Assembly: GCF_001307105.1 (NCBI RefSeq) | Contig: NZ_LGYN01000023.1 | Span: 310,001 to 374,000 of the forward strand | Direction of reading: 5' to 3' | DNA from: Bacillus australimaris | GTDB taxonomy: Bacteria; Bacillota; Bacilli; Bacillales; Bacillaceae | Length of the DNA: 64,000 nucleotides | Part shown: positions 26,050 through 38,857 of the stretch, piece after piece | Numbering within the stretch: position 1 is the first letter of the stretch | Layout of the letters: each line of letters opens with the position of its first letter | The notes under the pieces: model-generated | The model's input: only the letters and a program-made list of their open reading frames with translations | What the model was told of the DNA's origin: nothing | The model's database searches: none | Translations under genes and position numbers: made by a program

Positions 26050-27189
26050 TTACTTATTTCTTCCAATTTTTATCACAGCCGCAATATTTCGAGCCGTTCT
26101 CTCAACATGAAGAGCCGCATCTCTCATCGCCTCTGAAAGGGTAGCGATACCTGGAACGATACTAAAAAGGGCATCAATACCATGATCGTGTACGATGGCA
26201 CTGTCTTTAGAGAGTGTGCCAGCAATGCCAATCACAGGCAGGTTATACTGTTTTGCTGCTTTGGCTACACCAATTGGCGTTTTTCCATAAATGGTCTGCT
26301 GGTCAATTCGGCCTTCTCCCGTAATGACAAGGTCTGCCTCCTTGATGACGTCATCAAAATGAACTGCCTTCAGCACAATATCAATTCCTTTTTGCAAATC
26401 GGCCTGTAAAAAGCCTAATAAACTCGCACCAAGTCCTCCTGCCGCTCCTGTCCCTGCTGCATCTCCAAAGGATACATTCAACTGCTTTTCAGCTATTTGT
26501 GCAAAATGAGCTAGATTCTTGTCTAACACTTGAACCATTGCTTCATCTGCTCCCTTTTGAGGGCCGAATACAGCAGATGCTCCTCTCTCCCCCGTTAAAG
26601 GATTATCCACATCACAAGCCGCCTCAAGCCGAACAGATTGCAGTCTTGGGTCAAGTCCAGAGAGATCAATTGAAGCTAATTGATGAAGTGTGCCCCCGCC
26701 TGGAGTTAAGTCGTTTCCTGTTTGATCAAGGAAAGCCGCACCTAATCCCTGCATCATCCCAACGCCCCCATCATTTGTCGCACTCCCGCCAAGCCCAATC
26801 ATCACATGCTTCGCTCCTTTATCCAGCGCCGCAAGTATTAATTCCCCAGTTCCTCTCGACGTCGTGAACAACGGGTTGCGCTTTTCTGGCGGAACAAGGT
26901 GTAACCCAGAGGCTGCGGCCATCTCTATGACAGCTGTCTGACCATCTCCTAGCATGCCAAAAAAGGCATCCACAGGTTCACCAAGCGGGCCCGTGACTAC
27001 TTGACTGACAATATATCCGTCCGTCGCATCAACCAACGATTGAACAGTGCCCTCTCCTCCATCTGCCATTGGAAGTTTGATATACTCTGCGGCTGGCAAA
27101 ATAGAACGAAATCCTCGTTCAATGGCACAGGCTGTCTCATAAGCAGATAAACTTTCTTTAAATGAATCTGGCGCGATCACAATTTTCAT
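26050..27189 (-). CDS. glxK: Glycerate kinase, GlxK family
   Basis: This 379-residue kinase phosphorylates D-glycerate, feeding glycolysis. Family marks are IAPDSFKESLSA at residues 4-15, PMADGGEGTV near 41, GLGGSATNDGGVGMMQGLGA near 130 and ADLVITGEGRIDQQTIYGKTP near 280. Length is standard (B. subtilis GlxK/YxaA about 382). Monocistronic. Whether it forms 2-phospho- or 3-phosphoglycerate cannot be read with certainty; this family usually gives 2-phosphoglycerate. Confidence 0.9.
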   Translation of the reverse strand: MKIVIAPDSFKESLSAYETACAIERGFRSILPAAEYIKLPMADGGEGTVQSLVDATDGYIVSQVVTGPLGEPVDAFFGMLGDGQTAVIEMAAASGLHLVPPEKRNPLFTTSRGTGELILAALDKGAKHVMIGLGGSATNDGGVGMMQGLGAAFLDQTGNDLTPGGGTLHQLASIDLSGLDPRLQSVRLEAACDVDNPLTGERGASAVFGPQKGADEAMVQVLDKNLAHFAQIAEKQLNVSFGDAAGTGAAGGLGASLLGFLQADLQKGIDIVLKAVHFDDVIKEADLVITGEGRIDQQTIYGKTPIGVAKAAKQYNLPVIGIAGTLSKDSAIVHDHGIDALFSIVPGIATLSEAMRDAALHVERTARNIAAVIKIGRNK

Positions 27190-27271
27190 CCTAAAGCCCC
27201 TCGTTTCTTATCATGTCTCAGCTAAACAGCTGGAAAACGTCAAAAATAATGGTCATACAATGGTTAACGTC

Positions 27272-27288
27272 AAATCGATTAACGATTT
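27272..27288. promoter_or_regulatory. Small dyad upstream of glxK
   Basis: AAATCG-ATTAA-CGATTT has perfect 6-bp arms. The motif TTTGACGTT also occurs twice nearby (minus strand). A control site for glxK is possible. The remaining part of this 400-bp gap holds only the TetR gene promoter. Confidence 0.3.
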
Positions 27289-27513
27289 AAAAGGCATGAG
27301 TTTCAACCGCTCGCTACAATGCCGAATGTCCTTTGTCTCATCAATAGTTACACAAATGCATTCATCACATTGTTGTTTTTAAATCAATATGGGTTGTTCG
27401 TTCAACATTTCATGAGCCAATTCACTAGTTAAAGCAGCTCTCCTGAAGATGTTTTCATTCAATGTATCATAGTGATATTGCACAATAAATGCAAAGTGTT
27501 CAAAAACCAGCTG

Positions 27514-27543
27514 TTGACAAAGGTACGTTGAAAAGTGTTTAAT
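27514..27543 (+). promoter_or_regulatory. SigA promoter of tetR-type gene
   Basis: TTGACA (27514-27519), an 18-bp spacer and TTTAAT (27538-27543) precede the regulator by about 48 bp. Confidence 0.7.
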
Positions 27544-27552
27544 CAAATCAAA

Positions 27553-27569
27553 GGACCGACCGACAGTCT
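27553..27569 (+). promoter_or_regulatory. TetR operator at its own promoter
   Basis: The 17 bp read AGACTGTCGGTCGGTCC on the minus strand. The same sequence with two changes lies at the MFS promoter (28277-28293). It sits 10 bp after the -10, fitting autorepression. Confidence 0.7.
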
Positions 27570-27591
27570 AGTTAAAAGAAAGGATGGCTTT

Positions 27592-28242
27592 ATGAGAACT
27601 GTTAAACATCCTGAGGAACGTAAAAATGACATATTAAACGCTGCACAAGAGCTTTTTTCAACCAAAGGTTATCAGAAAACAACGATCATAGACATATTAA
27701 AAGCCGTTGGCATTGCAAAAGGCACTTTTTATTATTACTTCGCATCCAAAGAAGAAGTAATGGATGCCATTATTGACAGGATCATCAAAGAAGATATCGT
27801 CGTGGCAAAACGTATTGCGGCTGAGCCAGACCTTCCAGTCGTTGACAAACTATTTCGTATCATCATGGCGCAATCGCCTCAGCAAGGAAGTCATAAACAA
27901 GGTATGATCGATCAATTTCATCAACCTTCTAATGCAGAAATGCATCAAAAGAGCTTAATCAAAGCCATTAAAGAACTATCACCCGTTTTGGCAGATGTTA
28001 TTCAGCAAGGTGTAGAGGAAGGGACATTCAAAACGAATTATCCGCAAGAGACAGTCGAATTCCTTCTTGCTTCTGCACAAGTCATATTTGATGAGGGCCT
28101 TTTTCAATGGACGGCCGAAGAAAGTATACAACGCGCTTTAGCTTTTATTGATATGCTTGAATCATCATTACATGCAGAAAAGGGAAGCTTCTCCTTTCTG
28201 CTCCGGCGCTTAACTGGAGAACTGGATGAAAATAATCAGTGA
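27592..28242 (+). CDS. TetR-family repressor of efflux genes
   Basis: This 216-residue regulator has a TetR helix-turn-helix at residues 8-55 (KNDILNAAQELFSTKGYQKTTIIDILKAVGIAKGTFYYYFASKEE) and a variable ligand-binding domain after it. I chose ATG 27592, preceded by AAAGGA; upstream in-frame codons would run through the promoter and operator. It heads an MFS pump and an ABC transporter. The shared 17-bp operator at both promoters suggests it represses itself and the pump genes. Confidence 0.85.
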   Translation: MRTVKHPEERKNDILNAAQELFSTKGYQKTTIIDILKAVGIAKGTFYYYFASKEEVMDAIIDRIIKEDIVVAKRIAAEPDLPVVDKLFRIIMAQSPQQGSHKQGMIDQFHQPSNAEMHQKSLIKAIKELSPVLADVIQQGVEEGTFKTNYPQETVEFLLASAQVIFDEGLFQWTAEESIQRALAFIDMLESSLHAEKGSFSFLLRRLTGELDENNQ

Positions 28243-28250
28243 TTGGTCAC

Positions 28251-28293
28251 TTCAATACCAATCCTGCATACATTATAGACTGACGGTCGGTCT
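28251..28293 (+). promoter_or_regulatory. MFS promoter with TetR operator
   Basis: TTCAAT (28251-28256), 17 bp and TATAGA (28274-28279) form a plausible promoter. The operator AGACTGACGGTCGGTCT (28277-28293) overlaps the -10, which fits repression. Confidence 0.65.
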
Positions 28294-28310
28294 AAAGGAG
28301 AGTGATATTC

Positions 28311-29564
28311 ATGAGTTTGTTATTCAAAAGAGATTCATCCCACTTTATCTACCTCGTTCTCGGACAGATTATTTCCGTTTTCGGGTCTTCCCTTATTCGT
28401 TTTGTTCTATCTTTACATGTGCTGGATATAACGCAACGAGTTGATTTATTTGCCTTACTTTTCGCTTTATCCAATATCCCATTCCTTCTTTCCCCATTAG
28501 CTGGTGCAGTCGCTGACCGATTTAACAGAAGGAACTTGATGATTTTATTTGACGTCCTCACTGGCATCATGATTCTGGCTTTTTATTTCTGGTTATTATC
28601 TGGAAATGATTCACTCTATATGATCGGAGCTGTCATGATACTGCTTGGTGTGATGAGTACGTTCTATGCACCTACTGTGATGTCCAGCATTCCACAGCTA
28701 GTGAAACAAGAGCAATTAGAACAAGCCAACGGCATCGTCAATGGCGTTCAGGCACTTTCAGGTGTTCTCGCACCTGTTATCGGTGGAGTTCTATACGGAA
28801 TGATTGGAAGTCAATTCATCATAGGTATCAGTGCCATCGTATTTTTCCTATCAGCGTGCATGCTGTTACGGTTAAAAATTTCCTTCTCTCCTAGTCCGCT
28901 GACAGAGTCCATGGGCAAAGTGCTCATAAAAGATATGAAACAAGGATTTTCTTATATTGGCAGCCAGCCATTTTTAAAAAGAACCATGCTACTTGCTGCA
29001 ATGTTAAATTTCATCCTTACACCATTTTTTATCGTGGGTGGTCCAATCATTTTAAGGGTCACAATGAAAACCAGTGACATCATGTATGGAATAGGAATGG
29101 GCTTGATTGAGTTCGCTGTCATCGCAGGGGCTCTGCTAGTTGGACTTGTAGCGAAGCATTGGCGCATTCCTACTTTATATCGCTGGCTGCTTGTCATCGC
29201 CATCATCTTGCTGCCTGTGGCGTTCTCAACATCCACTACAGCTCTACAATTTGGCACTTATCCAGCTTATTTTCTCTTTTTAGTAGGATGTCTTCCAATT
29301 GCTATGCTGCTTACAATGATCTCGATCGTTGTGATATCACATATTCAAAAGAAAACACCAAATCATCAATTAGGAAAAGTGATGGCCAACCTGACAATGG
29401 TTTCTCAATGTGCTGTTCCGCTTGGTCAAATGATGTATGGGTTCTTGTTTAATACGTTTTCAGCCAACATGTATGTGACTGTGCTGATCGTCAGTATTTT
29501 GATGTTTGCACTAGCCTACCTAACAAAAAATATGCTTCAGCATGAAGGAGAATCAGCCTCATGA
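28311..29564 (+). CDS. MFS efflux transporter
   Basis: This 417-residue major facilitator protein resembles macrolide-efflux (MefA-like) pumps, with twelve predicted helices. The motif AGAVADRFNRRNLMILFD near residue 63 is the MFS loop 2-3 signature. I chose ATG 28311, 10 nt after GGAG. The stop overlaps the following ABC permease start by 4 bp. The drug or metabolite exported is unknown; the TetR operator in its promoter indicates induction by a ligand. Confidence 0.85.
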   Translation: MSLLFKRDSSHFIYLVLGQIISVFGSSLIRFVLSLHVLDITQRVDLFALLFALSNIPFLLSPLAGAVADRFNRRNLMILFDVLTGIMILAFYFWLLSGNDSLYMIGAVMILLGVMSTFYAPTVMSSIPQLVKQEQLEQANGIVNGVQALSGVLAPVIGGVLYGMIGSQFIIGISAIVFFLSACMLLRLKISFSPSPLTESMGKVLIKDMKQGFSYIGSQPFLKRTMLLAAMLNFILTPFFIVGGPIILRVTMKTSDIMYGIGMGLIEFAVIAGALLVGLVAKHWRIPTLYRWLLVIAIILLPVAFSTSTTALQFGTYPAYFLFLVGCLPIAMLLTMISIVVISHIQKKTPNHQLGKVMANLTMVSQCAVPLGQMMYGFLFNTFSANMYVTVLIVSILMFALAYLTKNMLQHEGESAS

Positions 29565-31888
29565 GATGCGAGTTTATAAAGAAAGACTTAACCCGCCATC
29601 GTCTTATTTCAATTGGCTTAACTATTTGCATCATGATGACTTCGTTTCTCGCAGCAAGTGCAGCTCAAATGACAATACAGCTGAATGGTTCCATTTCTAA
29701 CCTGCTCCATTCTGCCAAAGCGCCAGACTTTGTCCAAATGCATGACGGCACTCTAAATGAAAAAGATATTGATATATTTTCAAGCAAGCAGTCCATGGTA
29801 AAAGCACATCAAATCGTCCCAATGATTCAAATCGAACATGCGAACATCAGATTCGGACATGAGCCTGCCAAAACAGGTGTGATGGACCATTTATTTGTGA
29901 AACAAAACCGTGATTTCGATTTTCTTTTAAACGAACAAAACGAAAAGCTCACGGTCAATAAAGGTGAAGTCGCTGTCCCAATTTACTTTCAACAAAAGTA
30001 TCACCTCAACATAGGTGAAACATTACTGATTGAGAAAGGGACTAATCAATTTTCCTTTCGCATCAAAGCATTCTTGCGAGATGCGCAAATGAATCCCAGT
30101 CTTGTCAGTTCAAAAAGATTCCTTCTTCATAATGACGATTGGAATACACTGAATCAAGTATTTCAAAAAAAGGAATACTTGATCGAGTTTTTGCTGCATG
30201 ATGCCGCTCAGGCAGATGCTTTTCAAGCAATCTATCAATCAACACAGCTGCCACAACAAGGTCCATCTGTCACATTACCTTTGCTGCGTATGCTGAATGC
30301 ATTAACAGATGGAATGGTGATTGCCATTCTCCTGCTTGTTTGCATACTGCTCATCAGTATAGCTCTCCTCTCTCTCCGTCTTGCTATGACAGCTTCCATA
30401 GAAGAGGATGAACGGGAAATTGGCATACTGAAGGTACTTGGAATTCCTTTAACAAAAATTAAGCAATTATACGTTGGAAAGTATGCTGTGCTTGCTTGTG
30501 CAGGATGTATAGCAGGCTATGTGTTAACACTTATATTTGGTGATATGTTTACAGCCAATATTCAACAATACATGGGGAATCAGCATTCTTTTGCCCATTG
30601 GTTGATTCCGCTTCTTGTTTCTATTGTGACGGCAATCATCGTTATCTCTTTCAGCTATGCTGTCCTAAGAAAGTTTGGTCAAATATCAGCCGCTCAAGCT
30701 ATTCAAGGTGGTCTCACTTCATCGAATCATAAGAAACAAATACCTATGCACCTCAGGAAAAACAGATTCCTACCAGTCAATATTTGGCTTGGTTTAAAAG
30801 ACTTGTTATCACGAATGAAGTTGTACACAACGATTACTTGTATTATCGCACTTTGTACATTTTTAATGCTGATACCAATTCAACTATGGCATACCTTACA
30901 ATCACCGGATTTCATCACATACCTTGGCTCTGGTAAAAGTGACCTTCGAATTGATATACGGCAAGGAAATCATCTAAAGGATAATACAAACGAAATAGAA
31001 TCAATGCTTCGTGAAGATCAGGGCATTCAAACATCAGCCATCTATGAAACTACATCTCTTCAGGCAAAATCAAAGGAGAACACATTAGAAACGCTCTATT
31101 TAGAAACAGGTGAACTCTCAGCCTTTCCCCTCACCTATTTACAAGGAAGGCAACCTTTAAAGAATGAAGAAATTGCCTTATCTGTGTTAAATGCAGATTC
31201 ACTTCAGAAAAAGGTAGGAGAAAAAATGACTCTCGTAACTAATGGACTTGAAATCCAAAGAACGGTGACAGGCATTTATCAGGACGTTACCAATGGAGGG
31301 AAAACAGCAAAAGCACTATCACAGCCATTCCCTCAATCAGCTCTTTGGAGAACCATTCAAATCCAATTAAAACCAGGAGTAAATATTGCAGAGAAAAAGG
31401 CAGTATTTGAAAAAAAGGCAACTCCTGCAAAAGTGACTGATATGAAAGAATACGTTCATCAAACCATTGGCAGCACAGCTTCTATAGTAAAAGTCGTTGC
31501 ATTTTTTTCTGCATTAGCTGCTTTTGCAACAGCCAGCTTAATGCTATTCATGTTTCTGCACATGTTAAAGGCGAAAGATTCAAGCCGAAACTACATGCTA
31601 AGAACAATTGGATTTTCTATAAAAGATATAACATCACAATATATAACTAGTTTTATCGTCGTACTCTCTTTTGGCACCTTTATTGGAACAATCGCAGTCA
31701 ATACCATAGGTCCCGCTTTGATGAGTGCAGGCGGAGCATCTTTAGGGGCATCCAGCCTTCAGTGGCTGTCACCACAATGGGTGTCAATCGTGTACCCAGT
31801 CACATTGTTGATTGTCAACTTAGCTTTAACCGCCTGTTTATTGAAGACGTTTTTTTCTAGACAAACTACACGGCATACACTGTTATAA
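29561..31888 (+). CDS. FtsX-like ABC transporter permease
   Basis: This 775-residue permease has two FtsX-like units, each of several helices flanked by extracellular domains. Helices are seen near 15-35, 245-275, 300-325, 350-375, 425-445, 645-675, 705-730 and 745-765. The ESxREIGILKVLG-like motif (EDEREIGILKVLGIP near 283) is the FtsX signature. It is coupled to the MFS gene (4-bp overlap) and followed by its ATPase. Such pairs often export peptides or lipids or resist antibiotics; substrate not determinable. Confidence 0.83.
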   Translation: MRCEFIKKDLTRHRLISIGLTICIMMTSFLAASAAQMTIQLNGSISNLLHSAKAPDFVQMHDGTLNEKDIDIFSSKQSMVKAHQIVPMIQIEHANIRFGHEPAKTGVMDHLFVKQNRDFDFLLNEQNEKLTVNKGEVAVPIYFQQKYHLNIGETLLIEKGTNQFSFRIKAFLRDAQMNPSLVSSKRFLLHNDDWNTLNQVFQKKEYLIEFLLHDAAQADAFQAIYQSTQLPQQGPSVTLPLLRMLNALTDGMVIAILLLVCILLISIALLSLRLAMTASIEEDEREIGILKVLGIPLTKIKQLYVGKYAVLACAGCIAGYVLTLIFGDMFTANIQQYMGNQHSFAHWLIPLLVSIVTAIIVISFSYAVLRKFGQISAAQAIQGGLTSSNHKKQIPMHLRKNRFLPVNIWLGLKDLLSRMKLYTTITCIIALCTFLMLIPIQLWHTLQSPDFITYLGSGKSDLRIDIRQGNHLKDNTNEIESMLREDQGIQTSAIYETTSLQAKSKENTLETLYLETGELSAFPLTYLQGRQPLKNEEIALSVLNADSLQKKVGEKMTLVTNGLEIQRTVTGIYQDVTNGGKTAKALSQPFPQSALWRTIQIQLKPGVNIAEKKAVFEKKATPAKVTDMKEYVHQTIGSTASIVKVVAFFSALAAFATASLMLFMFLHMLKAKDSSRNYMLRTIGFSIKDITSQYITSFIVVLSFGTFIGTIAVNTIGPALMSAGGASLGASSLQWLSPQWVSIVYPVTLLIVNLALTACLLKTFFSRQTTRHTLL

Positions 31889-31901
31889 GGAGATGTTTCA
31901 C

Positions 31902-32663
31902 ATGGAACACTTGATTGAAACGAAGCAACTGTCTTTGCAAATTGATTCATTAAAGGGACAGAAACAAACTATTCTTAAGGATATTCATCTATCGATAAAG
32001 CCTGGGGAATTCGTGACCATTATGGGGCCTTCTGGATGTGGGAAAACATCATTACTTTATCAGCTTAGCGGTATAGACACAGCTTCTACGGGAGAGATCA
32101 AATATAAAGGCCGATTACTATCAGAAATGACAGATAAACAGCTCACTGCTCTGCGTTTAACAGAGATGGGATTTGTTTTTCAACACAGCCACTTATTAAA
32201 AAATCTTAATCTATTTGACAACATCATTGCTGCAGCCTATTTAGCAAAGAAAAAGCCAAGAAAAGAATTGAATGAACGAGCTCAATATTTAATGAAAAAA
32301 CTTGATATTGATCATTTATCAAATAGATATTTAACAGAAGTATCGGGAGGACAGCTTCAAAGAGCCTCTATCTGTCGAGCACTCATGAATGAACCAGACA
32401 TTCTTTTCGCTGATGAACCAACAGGTGCTCTTAACTCCAGTACAACGAAGGAAGTAATGAATATTTTTTCACGGATCCACTCTGAAGGAGCAACATTGCT
32501 GCTTGTCACACATGACCCCAAGGTTGCTCTTCGTTCTGAAAGAATCATGTTTATGAATGACGGAGAAATTGCATCAAGTTTACGACTAGGGAAGTATGAT
32601 CACTCAACCGACGAGATTAGAGAAATTAGATTAAATCAATGGCTGCAAGATTTAGGTTTTTAA
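31902..32663 (+). CDS. ABC transporter ATPase (LolD/MacB type)
   Basis: This 253-residue ATPase partners the upstream FtsX-like permease. Walker A GPSGCGKT is at 42-49, the signature LTEVSGGQLQRASI is near 145, and Walker B ILFADEPTGALNS is near 168. I chose ATG 31902, 9 nt after AAGGAG; the ATG at 31893 is part of that site. It ends the TetR-led unit with a terminator behind it. Confidence 0.88.
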   Translation: MEHLIETKQLSLQIDSLKGQKQTILKDIHLSIKPGEFVTIMGPSGCGKTSLLYQLSGIDTASTGEIKYKGRLLSEMTDKQLTALRLTEMGFVFQHSHLLKNLNLFDNIIAAAYLAKKKPRKELNERAQYLMKKLDIDHLSNRYLTEVSGGQLQRASICRALMNEPDILFADEPTGALNSSTTKEVMNIFSRIHSEGATLLLVTHDPKVALRSERIMFMNDGEIASSLRLGKYDHSTDEIREIRLNQWLQDLGF

Positions 32664-32672
32664 TTTGAGGAA

Positions 32673-32697
32673 AAACAGGCAGGAAACTGCCTGTTTG
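32673..32697. terminator. Bidirectional terminator
   Basis: AAACAGGCAG and CTGCCTGTTT arms around GAAA are flanked by A and T tracts. Confidence 0.85.
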
Positions 32698-32699
32698 TT

Positions 32700-32912
32700 C
32701 TACTTTTTCTGGCAATCAAATGAGTAATCCATAGACAAACTATTTGTGTCTAACATAATTTTGCCACCAGCTTGTTGACATGATTCTGTCAGAAGTTCAA
32801 TTTCTTTGCTATAAAAGTATCTCTTTGACATATAAAGAGTTACTAAAACAATTAAAAGAGTCGTGATAATAACTGTGATTTGCCTGTTTACACTTTGAAA
32901 TCTTTTTTTCAT
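32700..32912 (-). CDS. Small single-span membrane protein, unknown
   Basis: This 70-residue protein has a basic N-terminus, one hydrophobic segment (about 12-29) and a short outside tail with two cysteines (SCQQAGGKIMLD and FDCQKK) that could form a disulfide. It starts with ATG after AAGGATGC. It lies alone between the ABC ATPase and rap. I do not recognise it. The following 410 bp to rap hold no other gene I can support. Confidence 0.55.
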   Translation of the reverse strand: MKKRFQSVNRQITVIITTLLIVLVTLYMSKRYFYSKEIELLTESCQQAGGKIMLDTNSLSMDYSFDCQKK

Positions 32913-33323
32913 TTCAGCATCCTTTCAAAAGAGTGAGAGTTCGTGTTTGGCACTTGCCTTTGTCTACATTCATCAGTTTCTTACTTCATGATCTAGCAAC
33001 ATCATACACGATTTTCTTTCATAGATCGACCTCCCATTTCCCTCCTGAAATAACTGAAATTTCTTTATCCCAAATATATAAGCGATATTTTCGAACATAA
33101 TTAAAAAATCTATTGTATATATCCCTTTTTTAGACTTCAAAAAAAAATTTTATTCATTTGTGCAAACAAGCAATCAGCTTTACAATATCGTACATCACAT
33201 GACCTTAGGTCCTTTTTATTACCTCTTGTCAATCACCTCCCAAAAATGATTATATTCTTCCAAAAATTGTGATATCGTTTTTTAGTGAAACAGGTGAAAG
33301 GATCTTAAAGAGGTGAAATTTTC

Positions 33324-34502
33324 ATGACTATCATTTCAGCTGAACAGGTGGGGAACCGTTTAAACGATTGGCGAATTGCCATTCGCAAGCATGATGTACA
33401 CAGTGCAAAAGCAATGTACGCAGAATTAAAAGTATTACTTCAAGAAATGGAAGAGAATCAGGAGGTATTGACCTATTATTCATTACTAGAAGGCAAGTAT
33501 AAACTCATGTTATATGAACGGAGAGGTGAAAAACTGAAGGAACAAACAGATCTAGATTGCCCCTCTAAAACAAACGATTTAATTGAATACTATTTTTACC
33601 TATATAAAGCCCTTTACGCTTCATATAAAAGAGATTATGCATCAGCCATTGGATTGTTTGAAATTGCTGAGAAAAAACTACAACACATTCCTGATGAAAT
33701 AGAAGTAGCAGAATTTCATACGAAAATCGCCAACTTATATATGCTTCTTCGCCAAAGCCTAGTTTCTCTTCACTATATTCAGAATGCTATTGATATTTTC
33801 AAAAGTCATGAAGGATATGAAAGAAGATTAGCCACAGCCTTTGTCATCGCTGCTGCTAATTATATGGACATTGGTGACTTCAGAAGAGCAGAAACCTACT
33901 ACAAAAAAGCATTACACACCGCAGAAAGTCTAAACGATCATTTTCTAATATCACAGCTTCATCATAATATCAGCATTTTGTACGCCGAAGTTGGAAAATC
34001 AAAAAAATGCATCGATGCCCTAGAAAAGGCTCTTAGTCATGAAGACTATCTCTCATCGAGTTATTTCCATCACACCATGTTTATGTTAATGAAAGAGCTG
34101 CTCTCTATCGATGAGAGAACACAAGCTCTCTATTACTTCGAATTGGTCAAACAAAAACATGCAACAGAGAAGTGCCCCATCTATACAGCAAAAATGAATC
34201 TGCTTTACCATTTATATTTCACTAATGATATGGCTCAAAAAGCTCGAGCCTGTTTCGCTGAAATCAGCATTCTAAAAGAATTAAGAGATGCTGAAGGTGT
34301 ATGTGAATTAAGTGCACTAGCCGCAAAACACTTTGAAGAGCTGGGCGCAACACATCAAGCCTATCACTTTTTAAAGGAAGCTTATCACATGAAACATCCT
34401 ATCATTGACTGGAGGAATTCTAATGAAAAAAATGAGTTTATTGATTTTCGCTTTAAGCATCGTAGTTTTAGGACAAACAGGGGCTATCAATTCATTAAAT
34501 GA
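33324..34502 (+). CDS. rap: Rap-family response-regulator phosphatase
   Basis: This 392-residue Rap protein has an N-terminal three-helix bundle (about 1-70) and about seven TPR repeats (about 95-375; YYKKALHTAESLNDHFLISQLHHNISILYAE). Raps dephosphorylate Spo0F or block ComA-type regulators and are inhibited by their Phr pentapeptide, whose gene follows. The frame runs 80 nt into the phr gene in another frame, much more than usual. Which pathway it controls is not readable. No ComA box is evident upstream. Confidence 0.85.
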   Translation: MTIISAEQVGNRLNDWRIAIRKHDVHSAKAMYAELKVLLQEMEENQEVLTYYSLLEGKYKLMLYERRGEKLKEQTDLDCPSKTNDLIEYYFYLYKALYASYKRDYASAIGLFEIAEKKLQHIPDEIEVAEFHTKIANLYMLLRQSLVSLHYIQNAIDIFKSHEGYERRLATAFVIAAANYMDIGDFRRAETYYKKALHTAESLNDHFLISQLHHNISILYAEVGKSKKCIDALEKALSHEDYLSSSYFHHTMFMLMKELLSIDERTQALYYFELVKQKHATEKCPIYTAKMNLLYHLYFTNDMAQKARACFAEISILKELRDAEGVCELSALAAKHFEELGATHQAYHFLKEAYHMKHPIIDWRNSNEKNEFIDFRFKHRSFRTNRGYQFIK

Positions 34503-34542
34503 TACAAACCCTGGCACAACAGAACGACCTATCGGAACTTAA
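34423..34542 (+). CDS. phr: Phr signalling peptide precursor
   Basis: This 39-residue precursor lies inside and beyond the 3' end of rap. It has a Phr-like signal peptide (MKKMSLLIFALSIVVLGQ) and a hydrophilic tail ending in ERPIGT. Phr pentapeptides come from the C-terminal tail and typically have arginine or lysine at position 2. ERPIG strongly resembles PhrK (ERPVG) of B. subtilis. GGAGG lies 8 nt before its ATG. After export, cleavage and Opp re-import the peptide would inhibit the upstream Rap. Confidence 0.82.
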   Translation: MKKMSLLIFALSIVVLGQTGAINSLNDTNPGTTERPIGT

Positions 34543-34563
34543 CATAGAAAATTTTTCATACAA

Positions 34564-34610
34564 AGAACCACTCGTCTCATCCAAAGGCAAGTGGTTCCAC
34601 ATTTATTTTA
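34564..34610 (+). terminator. Likely terminator of rap-phr
   Basis: GAACCACT and AGTGGTTC form an 8-bp stem with a 17-nt loop, followed by a T-rich tail. The convergent antiterminator gene ends inside it. Confidence 0.5.
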
Positions 34611-35451
34611 ATTGTTGATAAGATATAAGGCGGTGTATATGTACCGCAAGATAAGTAAGCTCATCATTAGGAATGACGATACTATGCACCTGTTTAATAT
34701 AATCCTTGATTTTAAAAGCAACATCCATCGCTTGAGGATACAAGTGTGCAATTTGTTCAAATAACTCATTTTCTTGATCTGATAATAATTTATTTGCATA
34801 AAATCTTTCGACAAAGAATTTCACATGTGTAATGAACCGGCTGTAATGAATATTCTCTTGATCCATTTTCATATTCAACGTATAGCGCACAAGATTGACG
34901 ATACTCCCGATCATCTTGGCGTATTTCATACCATTTTTCGAATCAGATTCTTCACCTAGAGCATTAATTAAGTGAAAGGCAATATTGGCAGCTTCTTCTT
35001 TTGGTAATTGTATACCCAATCTATCATTGACTAACTCAAGTGCGTAATTCCCTACTTCAAATTCTTCCGTATAGTAATTTTTGATTTCCCAGTACACACG
35101 ATTCGTAATATTAATATTTTTTTTATGCCGTTCAACTGCAAAATTCAAATGATCCATTAAGGTAAAATAAACACCTGAATTGAGCTTTGAGTTTAAACGC
35201 TTTTCTGCATATTGGACGATGTGCTGAGTTAAATCGATCAACTCCTGAGGCATTGAATCTAACAGCTGAAGAAATTCTTTCGCTCTCATGTTATCGACTG
35301 ACATAAAGACTTGGTCCGCTTTTTTCTCTTCTATCATTTGACCTGTTTTCTGTCCATAGCCAATTCCTCGGCCAAACAAAACTACCTCCTGTTGGTTCTG
35401 ATCTTCAGCCAGGACCACGCTCGAGTTTAAAACTTTTTTAATTTTAAACAT
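34603..35451 (-). CDS. licT: LicT/BglG-type transcriptional antiterminator
   Basis: This 282-residue RNA-binding regulator has an N-terminal CAT domain (1-55; MFKIKKVLNSSVVLAEDQ) and two PRD domains (about 65-170 and 175-280) carrying conserved histidines phosphorylated by the PTS (DHLNF, EAANIAFHLINA, HYSRFITHVKFF, LAVHIHRL). It binds the RAT RNA upstream of the PTS gene and prevents termination when beta-glucosides are transported. I start at ATG 35451 after AGGTG. It is the third gene after PTS and GH1 genes. Confidence 0.88.
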   Translation of the reverse strand: MFKIKKVLNSSVVLAEDQNQQEVVLFGRGIGYGQKTGQMIEEKKADQVFMSVDNMRAKEFLQLLDSMPQELIDLTQHIVQYAEKRLNSKLNSGVYFTLMDHLNFAVERHKKNINITNRVYWEIKNYYTEEFEVGNYALELVNDRLGIQLPKEEAANIAFHLINALGEESDSKNGMKYAKMIGSIVNLVRYTLNMKMDQENIHYSRFITHVKFFVERFYANKLLSDQENELFEQIAHLYPQAMDVAFKIKDYIKQVHSIVIPNDELTYLAVHIHRLISYQQLK

Positions 35452-35481
35452 CGTCATCACCTGTTTTCAAGATTGTGGTGT

Positions 35482-38812
<3,331 letters not shown>

Positions 38813-38857
38813 TTTTACTCCCCCTTTTCTCATACACGGGACCTATATTTCGGCAAT

